Shown piece after piece: positions 10,730 through 20,340 of a stretch of 64,000 nucleotides of DNA; the stretch's first letter is position 1; every line of letters starts with the position of its first letter. This DNA is from an uncultured Pelagibacteraceae bacterium. Its GTDB lineage: Bacteria; Pseudomonadota; Alphaproteobacteria; Pelagibacterales; Pelagibacteraceae. The stretch spans positions 62,001-126,000 of the forward strand of contig CACBYP010000005.1 of NCBI GenBank assembly GCA_902543485.1. The letters run 5' to 3'. The notes under the pieces were generated by a model that was not told the origin of the DNA, did no database searches, and saw only the letters and a list, made by a program, of their open reading frames with translations. A program made the position numbers and the translations under genes.

Positions 10730-11387
10730 TATATTGATCTAAAGTTATTCTATAAAATTTTATTGTATCACCTGGATTAACAAGATTAGGGTTTGATTGA
10801 TTGGATGTGTCGAAAATATTTTGTGGTGTATTTCCCAAAATATTCCATCCCCCAGGTGTTTCAAAAGTGTATATATTACAAAATTGTTCTGTTATTCCAA
10901 CTGAACCTTTTGGAACTTTAACTCTTGGTGTTTCTAATCTTTTTAATCTCATTTCCTGGTTAAGATCACCAAGAAAAGGCATACCAGCCACAAATCCTGT
11001 CATATAACAAAAGTAATTTTTGCTAAAAAATTTTTCTAGGATTATTTCTGATTTTAATTTTAGTTTATTTTCAACTCTTTTAATATCTAATGCAAAATTA
11101 TTATCACAACACACAGGAATTTTGATTAAGTTTTTTTCTAATTTATTGTTTTCTTTAATCTCTATATTTTCAATTTTTTTTTTTAAAGATAAAAAAGAAT
11201 GTATATTTAAATCATATGAAATTATTAATTTATTATAAGATGGAGTTAAGTTTGTAATACCTCTTAAGTTTAATTTTTTTATATGGTAAAAATATTTGAT
11301 TACATTTGAATTAATTTCTTGATTTACATCACTTCCAAAGTCGCAGTACAAAGCTGCGTCACCAAGATTTAATATATTTTTTATCAT
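10713..11387 (-). CDS. pxpB: 5-oxoprolinase subunit B (KipI/AHS1)
   Basis: GFVAGMPFLGDLNQEMRLKRLETPRVKVPKGSVGITEQFCNIYTFETPGGWNILGNTP. Confidence 0.93.
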   Translation of the reverse strand: MIKNILNLGDAALYCDFGSDVNQEINSNVIKYFYHIKKLNLRGITNLTPSYNKLIISYDLNIHSFLSLKKKIENIEIKENNKLEKNLIKIPVCCDNNFALDIKRVENKLKLKSEIILEKFFSKNYFCYMTGFVAGMPFLGDLNQEMRLKRLETPRVKVPKGSVGITEQFCNIYTFETPGGWNILGNTPQNIFDTSNQSNPNLVNPGDTIKFYRITLDQYNEIKR

Positions 11388-11414
11388 ACCATGTTATACT
11401 TATGATTTATTAGT

Positions 11415-12188
11415 ATGGAAATTAATATCAATTGTGATTTAGGTGAAAAATCAAAGCATCATTCAGATGAAAATGATCCAAAATTACTAGAAATTGTCAA
11501 TTCAGCTAATGTTGCTTGTGGTTATCATGCTGGTGATGAAGAGAGTATGAACCAAGTTGTAAAAATTTGTAAGAAAAACGGTGTTAGTATAGGTGCACAT
11601 CCATCATTTAATGATCCAGAAAATTTTGGACGTAAAAGACTAAATTTATCATCAGACGAAATAAATAAGCTACTAATTGATCAGTATGAAATTTTACAAA
11701 ATATAGCTGAAAAACATGGTGAGATCGTTACACATATTAAACCGCATGGTGCATTAAATAATATGGCTTGCGAAGATATTGAGCTTGCAACAATCATTGC
11801 AAAATCAATCTGCAATTTTAATAAAGATTTAATTTATTTAGTGCCTACAGGTTCAAAGATGGAAGAAGCAGCAAACAAATTTGATATGAGAATAGCATGT
11901 GAGATTTTCGCAGACAGAAATTATGAAGATAATGGAAACTTAGTATCTAGAAAAGAGCCTCATGCACTTATTACAGATCCAGATAAAGCAAAAAGTCACG
12001 TTTTAAGCATGGTTCAGAACCAAGCCATTAATTGTCACAGCGGAAAGCAAATACCTTGTGAAATAGACTCTGTGTGCATACATGGTGATAATGCAAGTTC
12101 TCTAGCTACAGCTATATCTATAAAAAATAATTTAATAGATAATGGCTTAGAACTAAAAACACTAACTAATTTAAGGAAATTTAAATAA
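11415..12188 (+). CDS. pxpA: 5-oxoprolinase subunit A (LamB/YcsF family)
   Basis: INCDLGEKSKHHSDENDPKLLEIVNSANVACGYHAGDEESM, THIKPHGALNNMA, EIFADRNYEDNGNLVSR. Confidence 0.95.
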   Translation: MEININCDLGEKSKHHSDENDPKLLEIVNSANVACGYHAGDEESMNQVVKICKKNGVSIGAHPSFNDPENFGRKRLNLSSDEINKLLIDQYEILQNIAEKHGEIVTHIKPHGALNNMACEDIELATIIAKSICNFNKDLIYLVPTGSKMEEAANKFDMRIACEIFADRNYEDNGNLVSRKEPHALITDPDKAKSHVLSMVQNQAINCHSGKQIPCEIDSVCIHGDNASSLATAISIKNNLIDNGLELKTLTNLRKFK

Positions 12189-12676
12189 TGATAAAGAAGA
12201 TATTTTTTTCAATGTTCTTTTTAATAATTTTAGCAGGAACGTCTTTTGCTGCTGGATCTAGTAGCGATTCTGGATCAACAGAAAGCTATTATGATAAGGC
12301 AGTGAAATTGATTAAAGCTGCAAAAAAATTAGAAAAAAAAGGTAAAACAGAGAAAGCAATTAAAAGATACGAAAGAGCAATTAAATTTTTAGTAAAGTCG
12401 AATAAGATGAATCCAAATAAAGCAGACACATTAAATTATCTTGGGTTTGCAACAAGAAAAACTGGTGATTTTGAAAACGGTGAGAAATATTATCTTCAAG
12501 GTTTAGCGATTGAGCCAAATCACATAGGAATTAACGAATATTTAGGTGAATTATATGTTGCAACCAATAGAATGAATTTAGCAAAAGAAAGATTGAATGT
12601 TCTAGAGGGATGTAATTGTGAAGAATACAATCAGCTAAAAGGTGTTATAGACGGATCTAAAAAATCAAAATACTAG
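12188..12676 (+). CDS. Exported TPR-repeat protein
   Basis: Signal peptide followed by TPR-like repeats (ADTLNYLGFATRKTGDFENGEKYYLQGLAIEPNHIGINEYLGELYV). Confidence 0.8.
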   Translation: MIKKIFFSMFFLIILAGTSFAAGSSSDSGSTESYYDKAVKLIKAAKKLEKKGKTEKAIKRYERAIKFLVKSNKMNPNKADTLNYLGFATRKTGDFENGEKYYLQGLAIEPNHIGINEYLGELYVATNRMNLAKERLNVLEGCNCEEYNQLKGVIDGSKKSKY

Positions 12677-13983
12677 TTTATATTTTTTATCATTTGCTCA
12701 GGCATCCAAAGAGCAATTTCTGGAAATATCACAACCAAGATAACAGCAAAAATCATTAGCAAGAAGAGTGGAAACGCGCTTCTTGCTATATAACCCATAT
12801 CTTTATTAGCCATACCCTGAAGAACAAAAAGATTAAAACCAACCGGCGGCGTGATCTGAGCCATTTCGACAACAATAACTAGAAAAACACCAAACCAAAT
12901 CATATCAAAACCTGCTTGTCTAATCATTGGTTCAATTATAGCCATTGTTAAAACTACAGCAGAGATACCATCAAGAAACATTCCAAGAATTATATAAAAG
13001 ATCATTAAAACAAAAATTAAAACATAAGGAGAAAGTTCCATTCCTTCAATCCATAGAGCAAGATTTCTTGGCAATCCTGTAAAACCCATTGCCAAAGATA
13101 AAAAAGTGGCTCCAGCTAATATAAAAGCTATCATGCAAGAAGTTTTAGTAGCACCCAAGAGAGACTCTTTAAATGTTCTTAAAGACAAACTCTTTTGAAA
13201 GTATGATAAAATTAATGCACCTACTACGCCCAAAGAAGCTGCTTCGGTTGCGGTTGCTATACCAGTATAAATTGAGCCAATAACTGAAACTATTAATAAT
13301 ATTACAGGTATCAGTTTTCCTGATTTCCTTACCTTTTCCATAAGTGAGAGGTCTTGTTTAAAAGTAGGCATGGATTTTTTATTTATTGCCGACCAAATCA
13401 TTACATATGTCATAAAGATCAACGCAAGCATTATTCCTGGTAAAATTCCTGCGATAAATAGTTTTGCTATCGACTCTTGGACAGTCACGCCATAAATAAT
13501 TAAAATAATTGAAGGTGGAATTAGAAGACCCAGCGTTCCGGAACCAGCTAAACTTCCAAGTAGAATACTTTCTGGATATTTTCTTTTTCTTAGTTCTGGA
13601 ATAGACATTTTTCCTACTGTGGCTACAGTTGCTGCAGAAGATCCAGAAATAGCTGCAAATAAAGCACATCCAACTACATTAACATGCACTAAACCACCGG
13701 GTAGTTTCTGCATCCATGGGGATAATCCTTCAAATAAATTTTCAGATAACTTCGTCCGAAATAAAATTTCACCCATCCAAACAAATAAAGGAAGTGCAGT
13801 TAAAGTCCATGAAGATGAAGCTCCCCAAATTGTTGTTGCCATCGCATCACCAACTGGCCTTGTGGTGAACAGCATCATTCCTATAGATGAAACACCAACC
13901 ATGCTTATAGCAACCCAAATTCCTGAGCCTAAAAATATCAAGAGAACACTTATGAAAAATATAGTAAGTAAAATTTCAGTCAT
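12673..13983 (-). CDS. dctM: TRAP transporter large permease (DctM family)
   Basis: 436 aa multi-TM; LLIPPSIILIIYGV, GISAVVLTMAIIEPMI, QITPPVGFNLFVLQG. Confidence 0.94.
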   Translation of the reverse strand: MTEILLTIFFISVLLIFLGSGIWVAISMVGVSSIGMMLFTTRPVGDAMATTIWGASSSWTLTALPLFVWMGEILFRTKLSENLFEGLSPWMQKLPGGLVHVNVVGCALFAAISGSSAATVATVGKMSIPELRKRKYPESILLGSLAGSGTLGLLIPPSIILIIYGVTVQESIAKLFIAGILPGIMLALIFMTYVMIWSAINKKSMPTFKQDLSLMEKVRKSGKLIPVILLIVSVIGSIYTGIATATEAASLGVVGALILSYFQKSLSLRTFKESLLGATKTSCMIAFILAGATFLSLAMGFTGLPRNLALWIEGMELSPYVLIFVLMIFYIILGMFLDGISAVVLTMAIIEPMIRQAGFDMIWFGVFLVIVVEMAQITPPVGFNLFVLQGMANKDMGYIARSAFPLFLLMIFAVILVVIFPEIALWMPEQMIKNIN

Positions 13984-14467
13984 TTTTTTTTGTTTGTATT
14001 TGCAAAACTAATTGATGAGATACACATATGAAAAATATTAGCGATCCTAAAGCAACACTAGTTTGTGGTATCCAAATTAAAATTTCGTCAGCTCCTTCAC
14101 TTCTCTCTTGAAATTCATAAGATATTTTTAGCATTTTCAAAAAATAGAATGCTAAATAACCAGAAAATATAGTTGCAACTATCAAACTCCATAATTCCAA
14201 AAATCTCTTTTTAATCCCAGTAGCTTTTTCTAAAAATAAAGTAATTCTAATGTGACCACCTTCTACAAAAGTATAAGATAAAGCAAAAAAAGATGAGGCA
14301 GCCATACAATATCCAGAATATTCAGCTAGGCCTCTTATATAAAAACCAAATATTCTTGATGAAATTCCAATTAAAATAAAAACTGCAACCAAAATAAGAA
14401 AGAATGCAGCGATATAGCCTGAGTAACTATAAAGATTATTTAGAAATTTATTGACTTTATTAAACAT
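13976..14467 (-). CDS. dctQ: TRAP transporter small permease (DctQ family)
   Basis: Four-TM protein between dctP and dctM; EGGHIRITLFLE motif. Confidence 0.9.
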   Translation of the reverse strand: MFNKVNKFLNNLYSYSGYIAAFFLILVAVFILIGISSRIFGFYIRGLAEYSGYCMAASSFFALSYTFVEGGHIRITLFLEKATGIKKRFLELWSLIVATIFSGYLAFYFLKMLKISYEFQERSEGADEILIWIPQTSVALGSLIFFICVSHQLVLQIQTKKND

Positions 14468-14468
14468 A

Positions 14469-14498
14469 TAAAAAGGCCGTTTAATACGGCCTTTTTAA
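14469..14498 (-). terminator. Rho-independent terminator-like hairpin between dctP and dctQ
   Basis: AAAAAGGCCGT-TTAAT-ACGGCCTTTTT inverted repeat flanked by A and T runs. Confidence 0.85.
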
Positions 14499-14508
14499 TT
14501 ATAATGAT

Positions 14509-15480
14509 TTAATTATAAGCAGCAAGAACACTAGCACCTCTATCGCCAGCTTTTTTCTTCCACTCTTCTGCCATTGTAGCACCAACTTTTTTGAAATGAC
14601 TTTCAAGGGCTGCATTTACTTTGCCTACTTTCATTCCAGCATCAGCTAAAGCTTTTTTATCAGCAACATTTCCTTTTTTTGAAAGTGCCCAACCTTTTTT
14701 CTCAGCAACTGCTGCCTCTTCCATAATCATTTTTTGTGTAGCTTTATCTAATTTATTCCAAGAACCTCTGTGAGCTACAATCATATTTTTTGGAAACCAA
14801 GCCGCAATATCATAAAAATACTTTACTCCATTTTCCCAAATTTTACTGTTCTTACCAGTAGTTGGTGAAGTAATCATACTTTCAACCGCACCAGTTGAGA
14901 ATGCTTGGCTTATTTCAGCTGCTTCTATTTTTGTAGGAGCCATACCTGTCAATTCAGCCATTCTAATAGTTGCAGAATTATACGCTCTAAATTTTAAACC
15001 TTTTAAATCAGCAACACTGTTAATCTCTTTTTTACTATAAAGACCTTGCGCAGGCCATGGTACAGCGTATAAAAATACAAGACCTTTTTGATCTAAACCT
15101 TTGATTATTGCAGGCTTTGATGCTTGATACAGTTTCATAGCATCATCATAAGATGTCGCAAGAAATGGTTGCGAGTCAATCTCTAATAACGGATCCTCTT
15201 TACCTAGAGCCGACATAAATCGCTCACCAATTTGAGCTTGTCCAGTTCTAACAGCCCTAAATATCTCTCCACCTTTAAATAGAGATCCACCTGGGTGTGT
15301 TACTATTGTTAATTTTCCCCCACTTTTTTCTGAAACATTTTTAGCAAATTCAGCTGCATTAGCAGAATGGAAGTTGCTTGCACCATATGCTAGTGCCATA
15401 TCCCATTTTTCTGCGGCAAAAGCATTAGCAGTTAAAAGAACAGAAAATAAAACAGAGAGCAAAATTTTGAAAAGTTTCAT
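14509..15480 (-). CDS. dctP: TRAP transporter substrate-binding protein (DctP family)
   Basis: Signal peptide; VADLKGLKFRAYNSATIRMAELTGMAPTKIEAAEISQAFSTGAVES. Confidence 0.94.
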   Translation of the reverse strand: MKLFKILLSVLFSVLLTANAFAAEKWDMALAYGASNFHSANAAEFAKNVSEKSGGKLTIVTHPGGSLFKGGEIFRAVRTGQAQIGERFMSALGKEDPLLEIDSQPFLATSYDDAMKLYQASKPAIIKGLDQKGLVFLYAVPWPAQGLYSKKEINSVADLKGLKFRAYNSATIRMAELTGMAPTKIEAAEISQAFSTGAVESMITSPTTGKNSKIWENGVKYFYDIAAWFPKNMIVAHRGSWNKLDKATQKMIMEEAAVAEKKGWALSKKGNVADKKALADAGMKVGKVNAALESHFKKVGATMAEEWKKKAGDRGASVLAAYN

Positions 15481-15592
15481 AAATCCTCCATATTTCTAAA
15501 AAACATATCTCATTATGTATTAAAACTTAAATCAATAAAAATTTTTGATGTTTTATTGAAAAATAATAAATAATTACTATTATAATAACATC

Positions 15593-16204
15593 TTGATCGA
15601 ACAATCACTCATTTTACTGCAAATTATATTTATAGATATTATTCTTGCGGCAGATAATGCAATAATAATAGGATTAATAGCAGCTAATTTTGTACCAAAA
15701 AATAGAAAAAAAATAATATTCTGGGGAGTAGTTGGAGCGTTAGTTTTCAAAGTTATATTTGCAATATTTGCAACATATTTATTTAAGTTTTACTTCATTA
15801 AAATTCTTGGTGGATTACTTTTAATTTGGATTGTTAATGACTTAAGAAAAGATTTATTTGAAATTCAAAAAATTAAGTCTCCTAAAAAGAAATCTATGGA
15901 ACCTTCATTTATCAAAAGTATTTACAAAGTGTTATTTGCAGATATTACGATTAGTTTTGATAACGTTATAGGCGTTGTGGGTGCAGCCAAAGGTAATTTT
16001 GGTTTTATGATTTTTGGCTTGGTATTATCAGTAGTTCTTACTGGAGCCTTAGCTACTTATTTAGCAAATTATATACAAAAACATTTATGGATAGCTTATA
16101 TAGGTTTAGGCTTTATATTATTAGTTGCTATTCAATTAGTAATAGGTGGGCTAGTCGATTTAGAAATTTTAAATATTAATGAAAAATATATAAAGTATTT
16201 CTAA
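15593..16204 (+). CDS. TerC family integral membrane protein
   Basis: IIFIDIILAADNAIIIGLIAANF and FADITISFDNVIGVVGAAKGN motifs; TTG start. Confidence 0.88.
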   Translation: MIEQSLILLQIIFIDIILAADNAIIIGLIAANFVPKNRKKIIFWGVVGALVFKVIFAIFATYLFKFYFIKILGGLLLIWIVNDLRKDLFEIQKIKSPKKKSMEPSFIKSIYKVLFADITISFDNVIGVVGAAKGNFGFMIFGLVLSVVLTGALATYLANYIQKHLWIAYIGLGFILLVAIQLVIGGLVDLEILNINEKYIKYF

Positions 16205-16206
16205 TA

Positions 16207-16626
16207 TTACCAAGTTCCAGTATTTTCCATAGATGACCAGGGCTCTTTAGGGGGAAGATTGCCTTCCTGAAGTATTTCAATTGATATTTTATCTGGTGAT
16301 TTCACAAATGCCATATGACCATCTCTAGGTGGTCTATTAATTGTATAACCCATATCCATTAGTCTTTGACATATTTCGTATATATTTTTAACTCTATAAG
16401 CTAAGTGACCAAAATTTCTAGATCCCTCTCCTAAATTATCACCGTCCCAATTATAAGTTAGTTCAATTTCTGCATTATTGTCGTTTGGTGCAGCTAAAAA
16501 AATTAATGTATATCTGCCTTTTTCATTTTCCATTCTTTTTGTCTCTTTTAAACCCAGTCCATCACAAAAAAATTTTAACGACTCCTGAATATTAGAAATT
16601 CTGATCATTGTGTGTAAATATTTCAT
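16207..16626 (-). CDS. gloA: Lactoylglutathione lyase / VOC family glyoxalase I
   Basis: MKYLHTMIRISNIQESLKFFCDGLGLKETKR, LTYNWD, GHLAYRV. Confidence 0.9.
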   Translation of the reverse strand: MKYLHTMIRISNIQESLKFFCDGLGLKETKRMENEKGRYTLIFLAAPNDNNAEIELTYNWDGDNLGEGSRNFGHLAYRVKNIYEICQRLMDMGYTINRPPRDGHMAFVKSPDKISIEILQEGNLPPKEPWSSMENTGTW

Positions 16627-16646
16627 AGTAAAATTATAATTTATTT

Positions 16647-18218
16647 CTATTCTAGTTCAATAGTACTTGGTGGTTTAGAAGTCACATCATAAACTACTCT
16701 ATTTATACCTCGAATATTATTAACTATTTTATTCGATACCATTTGCATAAATGATTTATTAAATTGAAAATAATCCGCTGTCATCCCATCTTCAGATGTT
16801 ATTGCTCTTAGCAAGCATAAATATTCATAGGTTCTATTGTCTCCCATGACACCAACAGTTTTAACAGGCAGTAATGCAGCATAAGCCTGCCATATCTTAT
16901 GATATAGATTGTTTTCTCTTAATGCATTTACAAAATAATTATCTGCTTCTTTTAAAATTTTTATTTTTTCTTTAGTAATTATGCCTGGCATTCTAATTGC
17001 TAAACCAGGACCAGGAAAAGGATGTCTAGAAATAATTTCTTTACTTAAATTTAATTCTAGACCTAACATTCTAACTTCATCTTTAAATAAATACTTCAAT
17101 GGCTCAACCAATTTTAATTTCATCCTTTTCGGCAGACCACCTACATTATGATGAGACTTAATTTTTGACGTTTGACTTCCTGTTACAGATTTACTTTCAA
17201 TTAAATCAGGGTATAGAGTTCCTTGAGCTAAAAATTTTACATTTTTTATTTTTTTTGCGTATTTTTCAAAAAGTTTGATAAATAAATTTCCAATAATTTT
17301 TCTTTTTTTTTCTGGATCTGTTACGTTTTTTAATTTGCTTATAAATAATTGTTCAGCATTTACATAAATTAAATTCAATTTAAATTTTTTTCTAAAAGTA
17401 TTTACTACTTGTTTTTCTTCGTTTTTTCTGAGCAGGCCAGTATTAACGAATATACAAGTTAAGTTTTTTCCAATCGCATTACTAATTAATTTTGCTACTA
17501 CACTGCTATCTACACCACCAGATAATGCACAAATTACTTTAGAATTTCCAACTTGTTCTTTAATTTGTTGCATAAGTTTGAATTTTTGATTTTTTGATGT
17601 CCAGTTTTTTTTAATTTTACAAATTTTAATTACAAAGTTTTTTAATATTATTTTGCCTTTAACTGTATGGGAAACTTCTGGATGAAACTGTATGCCATAT
17701 ATTTTTTTTTTTATATCTTCTATCATACATAATTTCGAATTTGAGGATTTTGCTATAACTTTAAAACCTTTAGGTAATTTAATTACCTCATCTCCATGAC
17801 TCATCCATACATTGGTAGATTTTTTTGAAAAGAAATTTTCAGTTAAAGCGCTTTTTTTTAATTTTGTAACTTTTGCTAACCCGAATTCTCTTGATTTTGC
17901 TCGTTTTACTTTACCTCCTAATTCTTTAGAGATTATCTGGTGGCCAAAACAAATACCTAAAATTGGAATATGTAAACTTAATATACTTTTATTGAATTTA
18001 ACTTTTTTATTTTGGTAAACATTTAAGGGACCACCTGATAAAATGATGCCTTTAACATTTTTTTCAGTTTTGTAGTCTTTAAGTTTGTTGTGACTTATAA
18101 TTTCACAAAAAACATTTAATTCTCTTACTTTTCTTGCAATTAATTGCGTAAACTGAGACCCAAAATCGATTATTAAAATTTTATCTAGATTATTTTCAAG
18201 ACGCATCTTTTTTTTCAA
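16647..18218 (-). CDS. guaA: GMP synthase (glutamine-hydrolysing)
   Basis: [45 protein letters not shown]-terminal [11 protein letters not shown]. Confidence 0.97.
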   Translation of the reverse strand: MKKKMRLENNLDKILIIDFGSQFTQLIARKVRELNVFCEIISHNKLKDYKTEKNVKGIILSGGPLNVYQNKKVKFNKSILSLHIPILGICFGHQIISKELGGKVKRAKSREFGLAKVTKLKKSALTENFFSKKSTNVWMSHGDEVIKLPKGFKVIAKSSNSKLCMIEDIKKKIYGIQFHPEVSHTVKGKIILKNFVIKICKIKKNWTSKNQKFKLMQQIKEQVGNSKVICALSGGVDSSVVAKLISNAIGKNLTCIFVNTGLLRKNEEKQVVNTFRKKFKLNLIYVNAEQLFISKLKNVTDPEKKRKIIGNLFIKLFEKYAKKIKNVKFLAQGTLYPDLIESKSVTGSQTSKIKSHHNVGGLPKRMKLKLVEPLKYLFKDEVRMLGLELNLSKEIISRHPFPGPGLAIRMPGIITKEKIKILKEADNYFVNALRENNLYHKIWQAYAALLPVKTVGVMGDNRTYEYLCLLRAITSEDGMTADYFQFNKSFMQMVSNKIVNNIRGINRVVYDVTSKPPSTIELE

Positions 18219-18630
18219 ACTCTTTTAGGCGTTTGTTAATAGATGCGATTTTATCACAAAGGTTCGAGCATATTTTCTTAAAATCTTCTCTAAGTTCCTC
18301 TGCTTTAGAAAAATTAGATCTTTCTAACTCAATATCTATTAATAGATACATTGCTTCTTCGTTGTTTGGCTCAAGTAGTAAGACTGTATTTATATTTTTT
18401 TCTAGTTCTGTTTTGTTTTCTTCATTTTTAAATATTTTTGCTAAATATAGATACGACTTTGAGTCCTTGGGATTGTATACAATATTTCTTTGAAATAAAA
18501 ATTTTGAATCTTCATATTTTTCGTTCTCAAAAAGATTTTTTGCTTCATCAAAAAAATTAACTTTCTCCGCGCTAACATTAAAAATTAAATTAAAAAGTAA
18601 AATTATTGCTAAGGTAATTTTTTTTATCAT
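18196..18630 (-). CDS. Small exported TPR-like protein between guaA and guaB
   Basis: Signal peptide plus TPR-like helices; overlaps both neighbours. Confidence 0.75.
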   Translation of the reverse strand: MIKKITLAIILLFNLIFNVSAEKVNFFDEAKNLFENEKYEDSKFLFQRNIVYNPKDSKSYLYLAKIFKNEENKTELEKNINTVLLLEPNNEEAMYLLIDIELERSNFSKAEELREDFKKICSNLCDKIASINKRLKEFEKKDAS

Positions 18631-19691
18631 CTTTTTATTTCGTCTATGTTATGTACCATACTTTCATAAAAACCCGCTTTGGTAATTTTGACAAATTTTG
18701 GTTTTTTTCTGAGATCTTTAATTCTTTTTGCACCTAAGTAACCCATTGATGATTTTAAACCCCCTACTAGTTGGTAGATGATTTTTTCAACTGCGCCTTT
18801 GTATTTGACAAAACCTTCAACTCCTTCTGCTACATATTTTGAAGTATCTTTTTGTTTTGATTGAAAATATCTATCTGCTGAACCTTTATTCATTGCTCCA
18901 ATAGATCCCATGCCTCTAAAACTTTTAAATAATTTACCACCTCTTTTAATAATTCTTCCTGGAGCCTGATCTGTTCCTGCAAATAATGATCCAATCATTA
19001 CCGCATCTGCTCCTGCTGCAAGTGCTTTTGCAATATCCCCTGAAAATTTGATACCTCCATCAGCTATTAATGTTGTTTTACTTTTGCCCATACCTTTTTT
19101 TACATCTAAAATTGCACTTAACTGTGGAACTCCTATCCCCGCAACTAATCTTGTAGTGCATATAGATCCTGGTCCAATTCCAACTTTTATAATATCTACT
19201 CCTTGCTTAATCAGAAATTTAGCTGCTTCTGCTGTAGCAATATTACCTGCACATAAAGCTGTTTTAGTTGGTTTAATTTTTTTAATTTTTTTTATTATTT
19301 CAGCTACTTTTTTTGTGTGGCCATGAGCTGTATCAACAACAATTAAATCGATATTTTCTTTTAAAATCTTTTGAGCTCTTATGTGTTCGTTTAAACTTGC
19401 ACCAACAGCTGCACCAACTAACATTTTTTTTGCTTTTACTTTTCTTATTTCTTTTATCTGATCATTTATTGATAAATTTCTATGTATAACACCTATTCCA
19501 CCCTTTTTACCGATTGAAATAGCCATGTTAGACTCTGTTACAGTATCCATTGCTGAAGTTAGAAGGGGTATAGAAATATTTAAGTGTTCTGATAATTTAA
19601 CTTCTGTCTTTACTTCTGAAGGTAAAATTTCAGAATAATTTGGTGCTAAGGTTACATCATCGAAAGTGAGCGCTTCTTTGATAGGATCCAT
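18627..19691 (-). CDS. guaB: Inosine-5'-monophosphate dehydrogenase lacking the CBS domain pair
   Basis: KVGIGPGSICTTRLVAGIGVPQ, IADGGIKFSGDIAKALAAGADAVMIGS, SFRGMGSIGAMNKGSADRYFQ are IMPDH rather than GMPR motifs; only 354 aa. Confidence 0.94.
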   Translation of the reverse strand: MDPIKEALTFDDVTLAPNYSEILPSEVKTEVKLSEHLNISIPLLTSAMDTVTESNMAISIGKKGGIGVIHRNLSINDQIKEIRKVKAKKMLVGAAVGASLNEHIRAQKILKENIDLIVVDTAHGHTKKVAEIIKKIKKIKPTKTALCAGNIATAEAAKFLIKQGVDIIKVGIGPGSICTTRLVAGIGVPQLSAILDVKKGMGKSKTTLIADGGIKFSGDIAKALAAGADAVMIGSLFAGTDQAPGRIIKRGGKLFKSFRGMGSIGAMNKGSADRYFQSKQKDTSKYVAEGVEGFVKYKGAVEKIIYQLVGGLKSSMGYLGAKRIKDLRKKPKFVKITKAGFYESMVHNIDEIKR

Positions 19692-19728
19692 GTCCTTATA
19701 TAAACGATTCTTAAAAAAATGAAAGTAT

Positions 19729-20340
19729 CTATCTTAAATTTTTGCAGATTAAGAAACTTTCTTTAGAGTCTTTTCTACTTGCTGGAGGCTTATAGACATT
19801 AAATTTTACAAAATTTTTTTTTGAAAATGCAATTATCTCATTAAATGAAGTTCCCATAAATAATTTTGAGACAAAATAGCCATTTGGCTTCATCATTTTT
19901 GTAGCGAAATCCAAAGCTTCTAAAACTAATTCTCCAGTTACCATAGAGTCTAGGTTTTTGTTTCCCGTAGTATTGACTGCCATATCTGAAATAATTAGGT
20001 CAATTTTTCCACCAAAATAATTATTAATTTTATTTTGTTGCTCAATATCCGTAAAATCTCCTTTTAAAATTTTTACATTCTTTATTTCTTCTATTTCTTT
20101 TAAATCTATTGCTAAATGCTTATTACATTTTAAATTACTTGATATATATTGAGACCAACTTCCAGGAGCAGCTCCAAGATCTATTACTGATATATTATTT
20201 TTTAAAAATTTAAATTTTTCGTTAATTTCCTTTAATTTATAAACGGCTCTTGATCTATATCCTTCAACTTTTGATTGTCTAACATAAATATCTCTTCTCT
20301 GCTTATTAATCCAATTTTTTGAGATTTTATTTTTTTTCAA
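19729..20340 (-). CDS. rlmE: 23S rRNA (uridine-2'-O-)-methyltransferase RlmE/FtsJ
   Basis: YRSRAVYKLKEINEKF, VIDLGAAPGSWSQYIS, DLIISDMAVNTTGN. Confidence 0.94.
   Translation of the reverse strand: MKKNKISKNWINKQRRDIYVRQSKVEGYRSRAVYKLKEINEKFKFLKNNISVIDLGAAPGSWSQYISSNLKCNKHLAIDLKEIEEIKNVKILKGDFTDIEQQNKINNYFGGKIDLIISDMAVNTTGNKNLDSMVTGELVLEALDFATKMMKPNGYFVSKLFMGTSFNEIIAFSKKNFVKFNVYKPPASRKDSKESFLICKNLR

Noticed and set aside
13619-14011. 130-aa plus-strand ORF
   Set aside because: Antisense to dctM; composition typical of a reverse-frame shadow of a membrane protein gene.
18627-19691. Short IMPDH could instead be GMP reductase
   Set aside because: GSICTTRLVAGIGVPQ and GSIGAMNKGSADRYFQ are IMPDH-type; GMPR has a different segment after CTTR.
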